Assembly (NCBI GenBank): GCA_963573385.1 | Contig: CAUYLG010075673.1 | Coordinates: 37,633 to 101,632 of the forward strand | Reading direction: 5' to 3' | Source: Cacajao melanocephalus | Taxonomy: Eukaryota > Chordata > Mammalia > Primates > Pitheciidae | Length of the DNA: 64,000 bases | Shown here: piece after piece, positions 12,249-25,654 of the stretch | Position numbering within the stretch: position 1 is the stretch's first letter | Layout of the letters: each line of letters starts with the position of its first letter | Notes under the pieces: generated by a model | The model's input: only the letters and a program-made list of their open reading frames with translations | The model's database searches: none | What the model was told of the DNA's origin: nothing | Translations under genes and position numbers: made by a program

Positions 12249-13053
12249 AATGTCGTAGTGTAGGAAAGTGAGGGGTTCAGCCTACTGCACTGCTGATGGG
12301 GTACCTTCGACCCATTTACCTCGACAGCTACGTCTTCACAATGACCGGAAGGCCAGGCTCAAGGGTAGGATCCTGGAATCCATTCTGCACAGAACTGTGG
12401 CCGCAGCCCCACGGGTTCCCCTCCACTCCTGCTCCTTGCCTGTCCCGCAGCCCTGCTAGCTCAGCCCAGAGAGCCCAGCTCAGCCCATGTGGGGATTATC
12501 ACTGCAAACAGCTGCACCTTGTGGCGCAAGGCCCACAGCTCTGCACCCCTATCAGGAAGAGACCCGGGGAGGCCCATGAGGCCCAGGTGGAGGTGTCTAG
12601 GGGAATTCTAGGCCCCAGGGCCAGCTGTGTGGTCTAGAAGGGGCACAGGTCTGGGTGGGCACATCTCCTCGACCCATAGACTCCTAGCCTGTGGGGAGGG
12701 CACCACTGGAGGAAGGCCTGGAAGAGGGGCTCCGATGGTGGCACTGGCCTCCCTACAGGGGGTGACAGGGGAATGCAAGGAAGGAGGGGAGGGAGGACTC
12801 TAGAGGGACACTGCAGCACCTGGCCTGGGCCAGGAGGAGCGTGGTGTCCCCTTCACCAAGATGGGGCCTTCCAGGGAAATAGCTGGGCACACATTCTTTC
12901 CATGTTAGTGTAGAGGCTTCGTATTTTTTAATGGCATAATATTCCACAGTGCAGATGGTGTCCCATCACGCCCTGGCATCCCATCACCCCGGAGTGCAGG
13001 CCGTGCTGTTGGGAGGTTTGGAAAGGAGGGAACTCAAGGGTATGCTCCAAACA

Positions 13054-13123
13054 ACACTCAGGCCAGGGAAGGCTCTCTCTTCTCCATTACACTCAGGCCA
13101 GGGAGGGCTCTCTCTTCTCCATT
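13054..13123. repeat. 35-bp tandem duplication
   Basis: Units 13054-13088 and 13089-13123 both begin acactcaggccaggga and end tctcttctccatt. They differ at a single base (a to g). Confidence 0.95.
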
Positions 13124-16100
13124 TGGGGTGTTTCTTGTTGGCTTGTTTTCTTGTCTGTGGGAGGCTTGAGCAGGACTGGGGGCTACAGGAAGGCATGGGA
13201 AACACGGGCAGAGCAGTCTTGCCCTCTTTTTGGTGTGAAAGCTACGCTCCTGGAGGCAGACCTCCAGGTGGCTGGAGGCCCTGGGTCAGGGGCTCTCTTT
13301 TCTTCCTGCAGCCGAGGTGGCCCAGGCTGAGGCTCTAAGTCAGAGCCGTCCATCCATCAGCAACTGCAAGAGAAAGGAGAGCGTGGGCTGCAGCAGAGAC
13401 AGAGGGACCAGGTTCTGGGTGAAGCTGTGGCCTGTATGCTGGCTGCCCCTGGAACGAGTGCAGTTGGGGGCCCCTGCATGATAGCCCTCCTCCAGGGCAC
13501 TATGACGACAACTTGGCGTTTATCCATGCCCCACTGGCCCCAGACCCCGCCTGGCCTGGCTCCTGCTATGTGGGGTCAGATGCAAGGATGCTGGGCCCCG
13601 ACCAGGAGGAAGGAGGTGGGGCACACCCGTCCAGCCCACCACCCACCCTCTGTTGTCACATGTCTGCCCGCCAGCAGGAGGCCCACAACGTGGCTGTGTG
13701 CAGCAGCTGGCTCTGAGCACACGCAGAGCGTCTGGGGCAGTCCTGGCCACCAGTGCCAGCCCTGGAAGCCAGAGGTGCCAGGCAGGGGAGGGAGGATCCA
13801 CCCTGCCCAGCATCTCCAGGGCCTGGGGCCCGGTGCTCTCCAGGAAACACCTGGGCTGGCCAGGCTGCTTCAGGGGACACCCAGGACCCCTGGGGGCCGT
13901 GTCTGGAGAACAGAAAACTTTCAGCGGAGGCCTGGCTGTCAGTCCCTAACTAGCAGAGCCTGTGGGGTAACCTGGGACTGCTGGGCCACCGGCTGGACCA
14001 ACTCAGCCTGCCTTGGGATTCCTATCAGAGCTCCCTGGTCCTGAGTTAAATGAGAAAACAGAGGACAGCTTTGCTAATGTCTGTTATGCTGAATGTTTCT
14101 ATTATTTTTAATGTGATTTTTTTCAAATGTTAAAACATCCTTTTTAAATGAAATGATTACGGTACACAGAGATTGTTTTTATGACGACATTCTTAATCAG
14201 CAAAATTCAAAGTCGCCAACTCTATTTTCAGCCTTTATAAAAAGGTGGCTCCTGAAGCCCCCCAGCATCGACCCCTTGGTGCTGGCCGGGCTGGCTGGGC
14301 GCCTCGTGCAGGCGCAGCTGGGCAGACTCAGGGAACAGTTGGGCGGCAGCCGGGAAGGCACGTCTGGAGGTCCCTGTGTGGGAAGGCTCAGAGTTTCTCC
14401 AAGCTGGGTGGGGGCGGGGGCTCTCCTAAGCTGGGACCTTCTCCCCTCTGGACCGGGGATGGCACTGACTCTCCGTTCCCTGGCCCTCCCCAGCCCCACT
14501 GCCTTTGTCCACCTTGAGAACGCAAACCTGTGCGGCCCTGCATAGCTCCCCTGCAGCCTGTGTGGGGCAGGGGTCCAGCCCGGCTCTCAGGAACACCCTT
14601 GGCGATGCTCTTCCCTTGGCAGATGAGGGTGGCATTGGTGGGCTTTCTACAGAGTCCGTCCTCTTCGGGCTGCCCTAGCTTCGCTACAAACAGAGCATTG
14701 AAAAACTGCCTTCCTTCAGCCAGTGGGGACCAACCCCTGCCTCGTGGGGGTGGCCACTGTGTGTGGGCAGGCGGGGACAGCCCATCTGCCACGGCTGCCC
14801 AGTGGCGAGGTCCCTTGGGGACCCTGCAGGGAAGTGAGTGGGGGGCCTCAGCGTGCCCAGCCCACCAGGAGATGTCATCCGGCCTGGAGCAGGTCCCCGG
14901 AGATTAGGCCATCTGGAGTGAGAGGCCAGCAGGGAAATGGCTTCTCCTTTACAGAAATGTTTAAGAAGCAAATCCAGGGAAGGCCTGTTTTGGTTATTTT
15001 TTTGAATGACACAGTAACGTGTCAAACTTAATTTAAGAAACACCCTCAGATATTTTTATTTCCTTTTTGCATTGGATTTGCATTGAGGTTTTTTAAAAAT
15101 GCAAAAAGCCTTTCTACTGGGCCTGAATCTTGCAAGGTTTTTAACCCATTTCAGTCCTGTGAATAATTAGGTGCAATTGGTTGCTGAGGCGGACTTCCCC
15201 ACACCAGTGGAGAAAGACCCAGCCCTGAGGGGCTCTGGGACTCAGGAGACAGCATCTTACGGACACCCCCTCTCAGGGAGGGATCGGTGAAGAGATGCTC
15301 TGGGCTCAGAACATTCCCCACCATCTGGCCTTTCTGTATGCATACGGAGGGGAGAACCAGTGGAAACTGGGGACAGAGGGAAGTCTGCACACCTCCCTGG
15401 ACACCCTGAGGCCCATCTTGGGTCCCCTGAGTCCAGATCAACCTCCCAAGAAGCTCAGAGTCTGGTAGGAAGCCCAGGAGGCAAACAAACAGAAACAGCC
15501 CTAAATAACTGCACAGTACCCAGACTGCCAGGAGAGTGTGTGGGCAGAGAAGGCTCCCAGAGCAGAAAAAGGATGCCCGGGGATATATTCCAGACCAGGG
15601 AGCAGCGTGTGCGGGGCGCCGGGAGCAGCGCGTTCTGCAAAACGCAGCATGCCGTCTGGCTGGAGGGCCACTCCGCACTCCCTGGCCATGAGTCCAAGTC
15701 GCCCAGGGATGAGCTTCTGTAGAGCAGGAGTGCCTGGCTCTTCCCCGATAGGGGACGTCATGGCCCCAGGTGTGGCTGGGGGAGGACCTGCAGGCTGGAG
15801 AAGAGGGCGTGAGGGCGGCAGGTTGGAAGTGGCTGGGGAAGCAGGCGCAGGTCACCTCTCTGAGGCAGCTGTCTCTTCTGTGAACCTGAGACCGGCAAAT
15901 GAACTTAAGCCCTGTAAATGCAGCGATCTTTGGGGAAATCGAGCCACTGGAATCTCTTCTAGGAATGGGGGTGCTGCTGGGGTGGGTGCCAGGCACCGAG
16001 GGGCTGAGGCATACAGCAGGACAGGCTCCAGACCATCCTCAGGTGGCCTGAAGCTGACCTTGGCCCCCTCAGCTGCCCTGTGTGTGTCCCTCTGGCCCTG

Positions 16101-16290
16101 GCCCAGAAAGGAGATGGTGCATGCCTGTTTCTAGACCTTGTTGCTGTGGGGTCCCTGAGCTGTCTTTGCCAGGGACAAGCAGGGCACCTTGCTCCCTTTA
16201 CAACTCCCACTGTCCAGCGAGAGTTGGAGCTCGCTGGGTGCCACATGCCGTTAGGACCTGGGTGGGAGATGAGGGTGCGGAGGAGGGGAG

Positions 16291-16342
16291 GGGGACCATG
16301 GAGGCAAGGGGACCAAGGAGGTGAAGGGGACCGTGGAGAACT
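16291..16342. repeat. Short minisatellite-like repeat, three 17-18 bp units
   Basis: Three imperfect units each start ggggacc and contain a ggag core (16291-16307, 16308-16325, 16326-16342). Confidence 0.8.
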
Positions 16343-17882
16343 GGGTGAAATTTCCCGAGGCTGGCTGGACATGCCGAGCCGTGAGTGTCTCACCGAGCAG
16401 GGGCTGAGCCCACCCACTTGAATCTCAGATGGGGCCACGGGGGGCCCAGTGAGGCCCAACAATTGTCCCCAGAGCCTCAGAGTGCCTACAGGGCACCGTG
16501 AGAGGCAGCACTGAAGCTGAAAGGAGTGTCATCTCTAAGCAGGTTTAACCTAAAATAGAGCCTGATAGCTAAATGACAGATGCTTAATTTCTCACAATAT
16601 TTCTGTCATTTTGCTGGGACAGATATTCTTGGTTTGTTCAAGAACAAGGTCTTTTTTTTTTTTTTTTGAGTCATTATACAGCATAAAAGAGACCACACCC
16701 CAAACAAGACGGGGGCAGTGCCAGGCCCCTCAGCCAAGCCAAGGGGCATCACCCTGCCCACGCAGCCTCTCGTCCCAGAGCCCCAAGCCATGCCCAGGCC
16801 TGCCTGGCTGGAAGAGGGGCTGCAGGGTCTGAGTCCACCTGCGAGTGGGTGAGGGGAGGTGACCTCAGGCTCCTTTAAAGCCTTGCCTCTCAACTCCTCT
16901 CTCCCAAATCCCTCCAAAGGAGATCAAATGACTCCTATAAAGATTCAAGATCACACACCAGCACGAATGCATGTGAAAAGTGACAGGAACACAAATTCAC
17001 GCGATGAGGTCCCAGACTTTTGTCTGACCACCCACCCCACCACCCACTGAGAGTGATAAGGCCTAAGGGGGCGCCCTGCCTGCACGACGACGTGTTGCTC
17101 TGCCTTGAAACATCATGGATGGCGTGTGGGACACAGCGGACTCCTGCATTTGCTTTCACTGGTTTTTAAAAGGTGTTTCCAAGCACTCACCACTGCCTAT
17201 GGAGTGTGGCTCACCCTCTCTGCTCACCCCAGAACACAGTTTGAGAACGAAGCTATTGAAGATGGACCCTTCCCCAAGCCCCAAGCCTAACTCCTCACCA
17301 TTTCTAGCTCAGCTAAGGGATATGACCATAGCCCACAGCACTACTGTGAGTGGGAGCCTGGAGCCAGCCTGGCCTGCACCCCACTCCCCAGCCAGGCACA
17401 GGCTGGAGTGGGAGGGCACTGCCTGAGAACCTGCAAAAGGAAGGCCATTGGGAAGGTCTCCAGAGACTGACAGACTTGCAAATAGCGGCTCTTCCCCTCG
17501 GTGAGGCCCTGAATGGCTTTACCAGTTCCTGCCCCCGGTATAGCCTACAAGGCCAGTCTCACCAGGTAAAATGGGATGCTGCATCCTAGGCCCATGGGGA
17601 TGGAGGAGGGCTGCCCTCTGGGCCTGGCTGGGCTGGCTACGGTGGCCTCACCCAGGGGTCAGAGTTCATCTTCGGCCTTTCGCTGCGGGGTCAGGCCTGG
17701 GAGGCGCTGGCTACCACGGTCATAGTCCAACCAGCTCAGCTAGTGATGTCCAGCGTGAGGTCGGCTTCATGCCACAGGACAAGGCCAGTGGTCAGGGTGG
17801 CGCCTTCCTGGGAAACTGCTCTCTGTTGGAGAGACACCCATGGTAGAATGACTCTGCAAACAGTTTGCAAGCTGGAAGGGCT

Positions 17883-17907
17883 GGGTGGGGTTGGGGTGGG
17901 GTTGGGG
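17883..17907 (+). repeat. G-quadruplex-forming G/T repeat
   Basis: Five G runs of 3-4 bases are separated by single T or TT loops: GGG-T-GGGG-TT-GGGG-T-GGGG-TT-GGGG. This comfortably meets the usual quadruplex pattern. Confidence 0.85.
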
Positions 17908-18556
17908 TGGTGGTAGGGCAAGGGTGCTTAGAAAGCAATGAACAGCACCTGGAGGGAACCCACACCTGTGTTCATGCACAGGGCACCTGTGGGCAGCTTG
18001 GCCAAATTCCCCCAAGAGGCCAAGTAGCTTTCCTGCCCAATGACATGCAATCTGCCTTCTTCCTTTCCTCTAGTCGTTATTTATTTATCTGAAAGATGCT
18101 TTTATGACAGAAATTCATAGGCACAAAGGCATCCCTAATGAAGGCATTCAGGAGCAGAGAAGGGGACCAGGCATCCCCGCTGGTGTGCTGTGGGAGGCTA
18201 ACGGCATTCACGCTTTGGAGAGCCCTCCGCCTGCTTCAAAGCTCCTCCCAGCCTTTCTCAGTTTTTGCTCCAAGGCACCACAGTGCAGCGGTGCGCGGAT
18301 CAGATCCTACTTTTACAGGTGAGGTGGCTGAGGCCTCCACTTCCTAGGTTACAGGGCACCTGCCCGGAGTCAGCCCTGCCAGCGGCCTGCCTCCGCCCCC
18401 TGGGCTCTGGCACAGCTCACTGTCTGAAAATTACAACTCCCTGTTGTTGCTATGGTGACTGGCTGTGTTATTCTATCCTGCAGAGCTGTGTGCCCTACCT
18501 TGCCCGAGACGGTCTGTTTTTGCAGGAAAAAGTCTCTATCTCCAACTCTATCTCCA

Positions 18557-18558
18557 AG

Positions 18559-18589
<31 letters not shown>

Positions 18590-18600
18590 CTGTGTGTAAG

Positions 18601-18651
<51 letters not shown>
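18557..18651. repeat. Compound microsatellite (TG)n then (GA)n
   Basis: A TG/TGTT run (18557-18597) is followed by an AG run of more than 20 dinucleotides (about 18603-18651), forming a purine-only strand. Confidence 0.93.
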
Positions 18652-18654
<3 letters not shown>

Positions 18655-18904
18655 GCCCTGTATACCGCCCTTCCTGCGGCCCCCTACCTTTTCCCTCAGC
18701 CCAGTGGACCTTCTGTCGCTGTCCAGCAGGCTGCCAGGGGCCCGGAGATGCTGGGCCCCATTCCTTTCACAGGACACTGACTCCAGGTCACAGGCACTGG
18801 CTGTGCAGGGGGCTCTCCCTCATGGCTCCTTGTGAGGTCAGATCCCTGAGTCAGTGCACAAAAGGCACCCCGTGCTTGTTGTCTGCAGACTACCCTGCGA
18901 CATG

Positions 18905-19125
18905 GATGGACAGACCATAATTTATTTAACCAGGCTCTCTAGATGGACAGTTGGGCTGTTTCCACTCTCTGGTTGTCACAAACAAATCTGAAAAATAACC
19001 TTGAACATATGTCATTTTGCACATGTGAGAATATCTGTAGAATAAACTCCCAGAAGTAACATTATTGGGAAATTAGTGTATGCATTTCTAAGTTTGGAAA
19101 TTTTTTCAAATTGCTGTCCGTTGAT
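18905..19125. mobile_element. Old L1ME-like 3' UTR relic
   Basis: Shows 'ataatttatttaaccag', 'ttgggctgtttccac', 'ttgaacatatgtcattttgcacatgtg' and 'attgggaaattagtg' in the order typical of degraded L1M/ME 3' ends. Confidence 0.65.
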
Positions 19126-19164
19126 ATCACCTATTGTGAGCCTAGTACAACTGAACTCAACATT

Positions 19165-19275
19165 TTACCTGGATTATTTTATTTCATCTCACCATGGCCC
19201 TAAAATGGAGGTTATTCTGTTCCTGGTTTTACAGATAAGCACACAGATGCTCCGATAAACTCAGCCACATGCCAA
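19165..19275 (-). mobile_element. MIR SINE fragment, antisense
   Basis: Contains 'atttcatctcaccatggccct', a 'ggttttacagataagcacacagatgct' block and 'actcagccacatgcc', which parallel the reversed MIR core and 3' region. Confidence 0.6.
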
Positions 19276-19279
19276 ATCG

Positions 19280-22200
19280 CCATCTGGGCTAGTGGGGTGG
19301 GGCCAGGATGGACCCTGAGTCTCCAGGCCCCTGTCAGACCCTTTCCTAAGGGCACGCAGGCCCAGCTCTGAGGCACCTGCCCTGACCAGAGGGCCTGGAC
19401 CCTTGGCTTGTTCTCCAAGCCCCATTCAAGCATGCAAGCCTTGTGTGCCAGGAGCCCGCGGCTGGGCCCTCTGCATACCAGCCAGGCTCTCCTGGAACCA
19501 GTCACTGGCCACCCGACATGGGACCTTGCGATGCACAGTCCTTCTGCCTCCGAGGCTCTCCCCTATGAGCCGCTGTCCTCAGCCGGGTTGGCAGTTTGGA
19601 TTGTTGGGAGGGGCCTCCTTGCTGCGCCCTCTCCCAGCTCCCTGGTCTTCTTCCAGGCCAGCTGCACACTTTGGGGTGATGCCCTCTGGTTTCCGCATCT
19701 TTCCCGGGGATCTGATCAACTCCTGGCCAGACTGTAAGTTCCGAGAGTCAGGGCCCGAGTCCCGGGCCCACCGTGATGCTCACCAAGCTGGGCGCAGGAG
19801 AGGACAATGGGGAAGGCAGGGCCGGCCGGAGGGAAGCTTGGAGCCACCGCCTTTCCCAGGAGGGCCCTGGCTTCCTTTGAATCGCAGCGTGGTTAGCATG
19901 CAGGAGAGCGCGCTGGTGCCCCTGCCTGCATTTGCATGACAAAACGCCTGCCCAACGGCTCTCGGTGGCTTTGTTGAGAGCTGCAGCACTGCTCAGGCTG
20001 AGCCTTGGGAATTGTTCCCCGACACTGGTTGTTCCTGAGCTCCACAGCCACCCTGGCCGACAAAAGCCACACTGTGGGGTCGACAGCAGCTGCCAGCACC
20101 TGCTCCCTGCACGGCCGCTGACTCAAGGCTCCGCGAGGCGCCCAATGCCTTTGCTAGGGACACAGCCGAGGGCAGCCCCTGAGGCCCTGGGCATCACCCA
20201 GAACACATTGTAGGGGGTGGGGTGGTTAGTGGGGGAACCTTGCCTGGTTCCCAAAGGGCCTGGGGAGATGGCCTGGAGCTGGGCAGTGGCGAGGTGAGGA
20301 CTCCAAAGTCACCAGTGGCTAATGGTGGCCCTAGGCTGGAAGAGGGAAGAAAATCACAAACCCCAAGTGTGTGGCACCCACGCTGCAGCATTGCATTATT
20401 TGATGCTTCGCTCACAACAGGTGTTTTTTCTTACTCTTCAGATGGGGAAACAGGCTCAGAGAGGTTCACCAGCCAGCCCAGCATCACACAGCAAAGGCAA
20501 GGTTTGAAGAGCCCAGCCCCTCAGGGCTCGCTCCTCACATCAGTCCCAGAGTTTCCCCTGGGCCTTTCCCCTTTCCCTTCTGAGTTTCTCAGTCCTTTCT
20601 CTCCCTCCTCAATGGCCTTGACACAGCATCCAGCTGCCTTGGTGTCCAGCACAGGGCCCCCTGCCCTCACAGCACCCCTGGGGTGCCTGCCATCAGGGGC
20701 CTCCCCTTCCTTGTGGAGCACTGCCCTCTTCCTTGCTGGTCCTGGGGCTGTGTCCATCACACACCCCTCCCTGTGTCCTTTATGGATCCACAAACTCCTG
20801 TTAGCCCACTGAGCCCTGTGCACCCCTCCCCTTCCCCAGAGGCCCCTCCTGAGCCCGGCTGCCTCCTCTCCATACCTGATCCTGCGTCCTGGCTGTGAGT
20901 GCTTCTGCATTTTGGCACCTGGTACCTAGCCCAGAAGCTCCACCTTAGTGCCTGCAATCAGCTAAATTAACTTCACAGCCGTATTCCAAACGCAAATGTC
21001 GTGGCTACTCTGACTTACAGGAGAAAGGCTTAACTAGTAGTTGTCTCTGGCTCACCTGAAGGGGCTACGGTGGTGCCAGCCATAGAAGCGAAGGCCTCCG
21101 CACACCTGCAGGCAGCGGCCCTTCCTGAGGTCCTGACAGAGACAGGAACCGGGCAGGGAAAGCTGTAATGAGGGCCATCCCCTCCAGATACAGGAGCAGG
21201 GAAGGGGCCATTACCACCGAGCCACCCGGGGCAGGAAGGCTGTGCTGCAAACCTGGGAACAGCATGAGGAGAGGGGCCCGAGAAGCCACCACACGCCCGA
21301 GGGACACAGCACACCTGCAGAGACTCCAGGGGAGGGTCCCTCCTCCTCTCTCCCGGCATCTCCTGCTGGGACTCCCCGAAGTCGAAAACCAAGCAGAGGG
21401 AGGTCAAACGAGTCTAGGATGCACCCAGAGGACTAAGGTAGAGGCGTCCCCTGAGGACCCCAGAGCACAGCACCTGGGGGAAAGCTCGGCCCAGCTGGAG
21501 GTGACACCGTGACTGGGAGACAGGGCCGAGGGAAGAATCAACGTGCGGCAGGTGCAGAAGCCAGTGCTCAGGAGGAGAAAGGCCCTGCAGCCTCGAAAGA
21601 AAGGGAGGTGTGGGGAAGACCCCAGGAGAGGCTGTGGGTGGGCAGGGCCAGCAGGAGAGCCATGGGCGGGACCTAGTGTCATGGCCCAGGAGGAGCTGAG
21701 CCCTTGCCTGTCCCCCTACAACTGCCTGCACCCCTGCTGCACAGCCATTCAGCCTTTGGGGCAAGACGGAGCCCGCTGCAGAGCTTCCGGGAGAAGGACG
21801 GTGCTTGCCTCCTTTTAGGTCCCAGGGACTCCCCCATCACACCTGAGAGGAAGCTCCTGGGGATCAGAGCCGCCTTGAACAAGCTTACAGTGAGCTTGAA
21901 AACCCTCACACGCAGGCTAACAGTCCTCACCAGCAAGACCCTGGGAGGTCAGAGAGAGGCAGAAGGGAGATGTGGAACTAGAAACATTTCATCTTCTGCT
22001 CCCCCATTACTAGGAAAGCAAAAACCCACACCTCAGAGCATGCTCCTCTGCTAGCTATCCAATTATACCTTAAAGGGCACTTGGAATTTGAATGAGTTCC
22101 CCAAATTGTCTCACATTATCCAACTGAATCAGAATGCAGGGTCCGTAATAAGACCTTGGGGGTGGCCCACACTGGACGAGCGGACCCAGTGGATGTGCCC

Positions 22201-22680
22201 AGCCCCTCTCCCATGCCTCCTCCCCTACAAGAGCTGCCAGGTAAGAGCCTTGCTTCCCCCATCTTCCCCACTGCTGGCAGGGCCAGGCACCCTGTGGCCA
22301 GTAAAGTGAAGCAGAAGTCTTCTGGAAAAGCAGCTTCTTCTTACAGAGGGCACAGGTCACTGGCTTCTACCAGCCTCCCCCAGATTCTGACTGCAGCTGC
22401 AGACCTGGAGCAGTGGCCAGTGTCTCTAGAGCAGAAAGCCAACACTTTAAAGGTGGTAGAGGAGCCACTTCCCTGGCCCTGGGAAGCCCACCTTCCAACC
22501 TCTTATGATGGGAGGCCCTTGTTTGTTTAACCAGCTGTTGGCCGATCCAAGTGATCAGCAGGCTCTGACACGGGCCCCAGGCGTGGCTTTGTGCGGCCCA
22601 CTGTGTCTCTCGCAGCAGGTCTCCCTCTTGCGCAGTGGACTGATTCCTGCATCATGGAGTGTTTTCTCAGCTCAGGAGGC
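19280..22680. other. Unique-looking GC-rich intergenic sequence with a MIR fragment
   Basis: No gene seen. A MIR-like antisense piece lies at about 20,405-20,520 (gatggggaaacaggctcagag, catcacacagcaaagg). A short 'cagactgtaagttccgagag' piece near 19,725 may be the 3' end of an L2. The rest has no recognised family. Confidence 0.5.
20405..20520 (-). mobile_element. MIR SINE fragment, antisense
   Basis: Reversed MIR core: 'cagatggggaaacaggct', 'cagagaggttcacc' and 'catcacacagc' in the expected order. Confidence 0.65.
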
Positions 22681-22684
22681 AATC

Positions 22685-23095
<411 letters not shown>

Positions 23096-23742
23096 TTATA
23101 GCTTATTTTTTTAACATAAAAGTCTCTATTCTCATAAAGAAGTTTGGTTTCCTGGAAGGAGGTGGGGAGACTGGATGTGGTGTCTCAGGCTTCCCCAGAG
23201 TCTTTATGAACTGCATGAGAATCAGACACCATCAAACATCAGCATGAAGAGGGCTCAGCCCTTTCAGATCTCTGTGGCAGACTGTGCCTCCTAAAGAATG
23301 CCACACTGCTGTCTCTAGTTCCACAGGCTCTTCTAGAACCTTGTAATTCCTCTACCAAGAGGTGGAATCTACATCACCATTCCCTTGAGCCTCGGTGGGT
23401 CACTGTAACTGCCTAACCCACGTGACTTCTGAATGCCAGGTTGTAAAAATGTCATGCAATTCCACCTTGATCTCTTGAGACACCCACTCTTAGAACACAG
23501 CCCGCCATGCTGTGAGGAAGCCCAAGCAGCCTATCTAGAGGTTAAGAACCAAGTGCCCAATCTCACAGCTGTGGCTGAGCTCCCATTAAACAATTAGAAC
23601 CAATGTGAACCCAACATCGTGGAAGTGGGTCTTCCTGCCCCAGCTGACCGACCCCAACCGACTGTGCATGGAACCAAGATGAGCCATCCTCTCTAAGCCT
23701 TGTCCAAATAGCGAAGCTGTGAGCAAAATAAATGGCAGTTGT

Positions 23743-23905
23743 AGCCAAGTGCAGTGGCTGACACGTATAATCCCAGCACTTTGAGAGGCCAAGGAAGGAG
23801 GATCACTTGAGTCTGGGAGGCTGAGGCTCCAGCGAGCTGTGACTGTGCCACTACCCTCCAGCCTGGGCAACAGAACAAGACCCTGTTTCAAAAAAAAAAA
23901 ACTAA
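23743..23905 (+). mobile_element. Short Alu (deleted/monomer-like), sense
   Basis: Alu head 'gccaagtgcagtggctgaca' and right-end 'ccctccagcctgggcaacag', ending in an A-rich tail. At about 160 bp it lacks the middle of a dimeric Alu. Confidence 0.85.
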
Positions 23906-23916
23906 AAATAAAAGTA

Positions 23917-24060
23917 GGCCAGGTATGGTGGCTCATGCCTGTTGTCCCAGTACTCTGGGAGGTTGAGGTGGGTGGATCACTTGAGCCCAGGAGTTTGAGA
24001 CCAGCCTGGGCAACATAGTGTGCCCCATCTCTAGTTTTCAAAAAGTGAAAAAAATAAATA
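23917..24060 (+). mobile_element. Alu left-monomer fragment, sense
   Basis: Starts ggccaggtatggtggctcat and runs through 'gagaccagcctgggcaacat', then an A-rich end. There is no right monomer. It lies directly behind the previous Alu tail. Confidence 0.85.
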
Positions 24061-24125
24061 AATGGTGGTTGTTGTTTTAGGCCACTAAGTGTGGGGTGAT
24101 TTTACACAGCAATGGTAAGCCATTT

Positions 24126-25197
<1,072 letters not shown>

Positions 25198-25654
25198 CAG
25201 GATCTGTGTTTATCTGGTAGTAACCCTGGCTTAAATATCAAGAAATATCAGTCCCTCACCCCCCTCAATAAAAGAAGTTTAGTGTTAGGCAGTCCAAGTA
25301 AGTTATGGGAGGCTCCATAATGTCACCATGGACCCAGGCTTCATCCAGCTTTCCCTTTGATTTTTAGCATATCATTTCTAGTCTCAGAGTTGCCTCATAT
25401 TCATAAAATGGCTGCTGGAGTACCAGCTATCACATCTGCATTCCAAACAGCCAGTAACAGAAAGAGGCAAAGGGCACATTTTAGCTACTTGTTCCCATTC
25501 TTAAAAAGCTTTTGGCAACCCTTCCCTAACAACTTCTGTTTATATCTCAGTAACCTCCAATTCTTTCAAGGCAGGCTGGGAAATGCAGTTTTTTAGCCAG
25601 GTACCTTGCTGCTTAGAATACAGTTACAGAAGGAAGGGAATAACAGATACTGGG

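Larger units (their letters stand above)
12250..18550. other. Largely unique GC-rich intergenic sequence
   Basis: Few interspersed repeats; only a small relic at about 12,890-12,960 (aatggcataatattccac) resembles an L1 3' UTR. It also holds two tandem duplications, a T16 run at 16,652-16,667 and two AT-rich islands (14,045-14,240 and 14,990-15,180) that differ sharply from their surroundings. Many open frames exist on both strands, as expected for GC-rich DNA, and none resembles a known protein. Confidence 0.5.
23275..24125 (+). mobile_element. MLT1-type MaLR LTR, split by two short Alus
   Basis: The left part runs from about 23275 (gtggcagactgtgcctcctaa) to an AATAAA near 23729. After two Alu insertions the typical end resumes: 'ttgttgttttaggccactaag', 'tggggtgattttacacagcaatgg'. 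The AATAAATGGCAGTTGT before the Alus is repeated as AATAAATGGTGGTTGT after them. This marks the insertion duplication. Confidence 0.8.

Noticed and set aside
15151..15996. 281-codon minus-strand open frame
   Set aside because: It begins at GTG, has no internal ATG until near its C-terminus, shows no known domain, and lies in GC-rich unique DNA. I treat it as chance.
17883..17907. Interstitial telomere repeat
   Set aside because: The unit is GGGGTT/GGGGT, not the vertebrate TTAGGG, and it covers only about 25 bp.
23586..24041. 151-codon minus-strand open frame at about 23.6-24.0 kb
   Set aside because: It translates antisense Alu and MLT1 LTR sequence, a common artefact.
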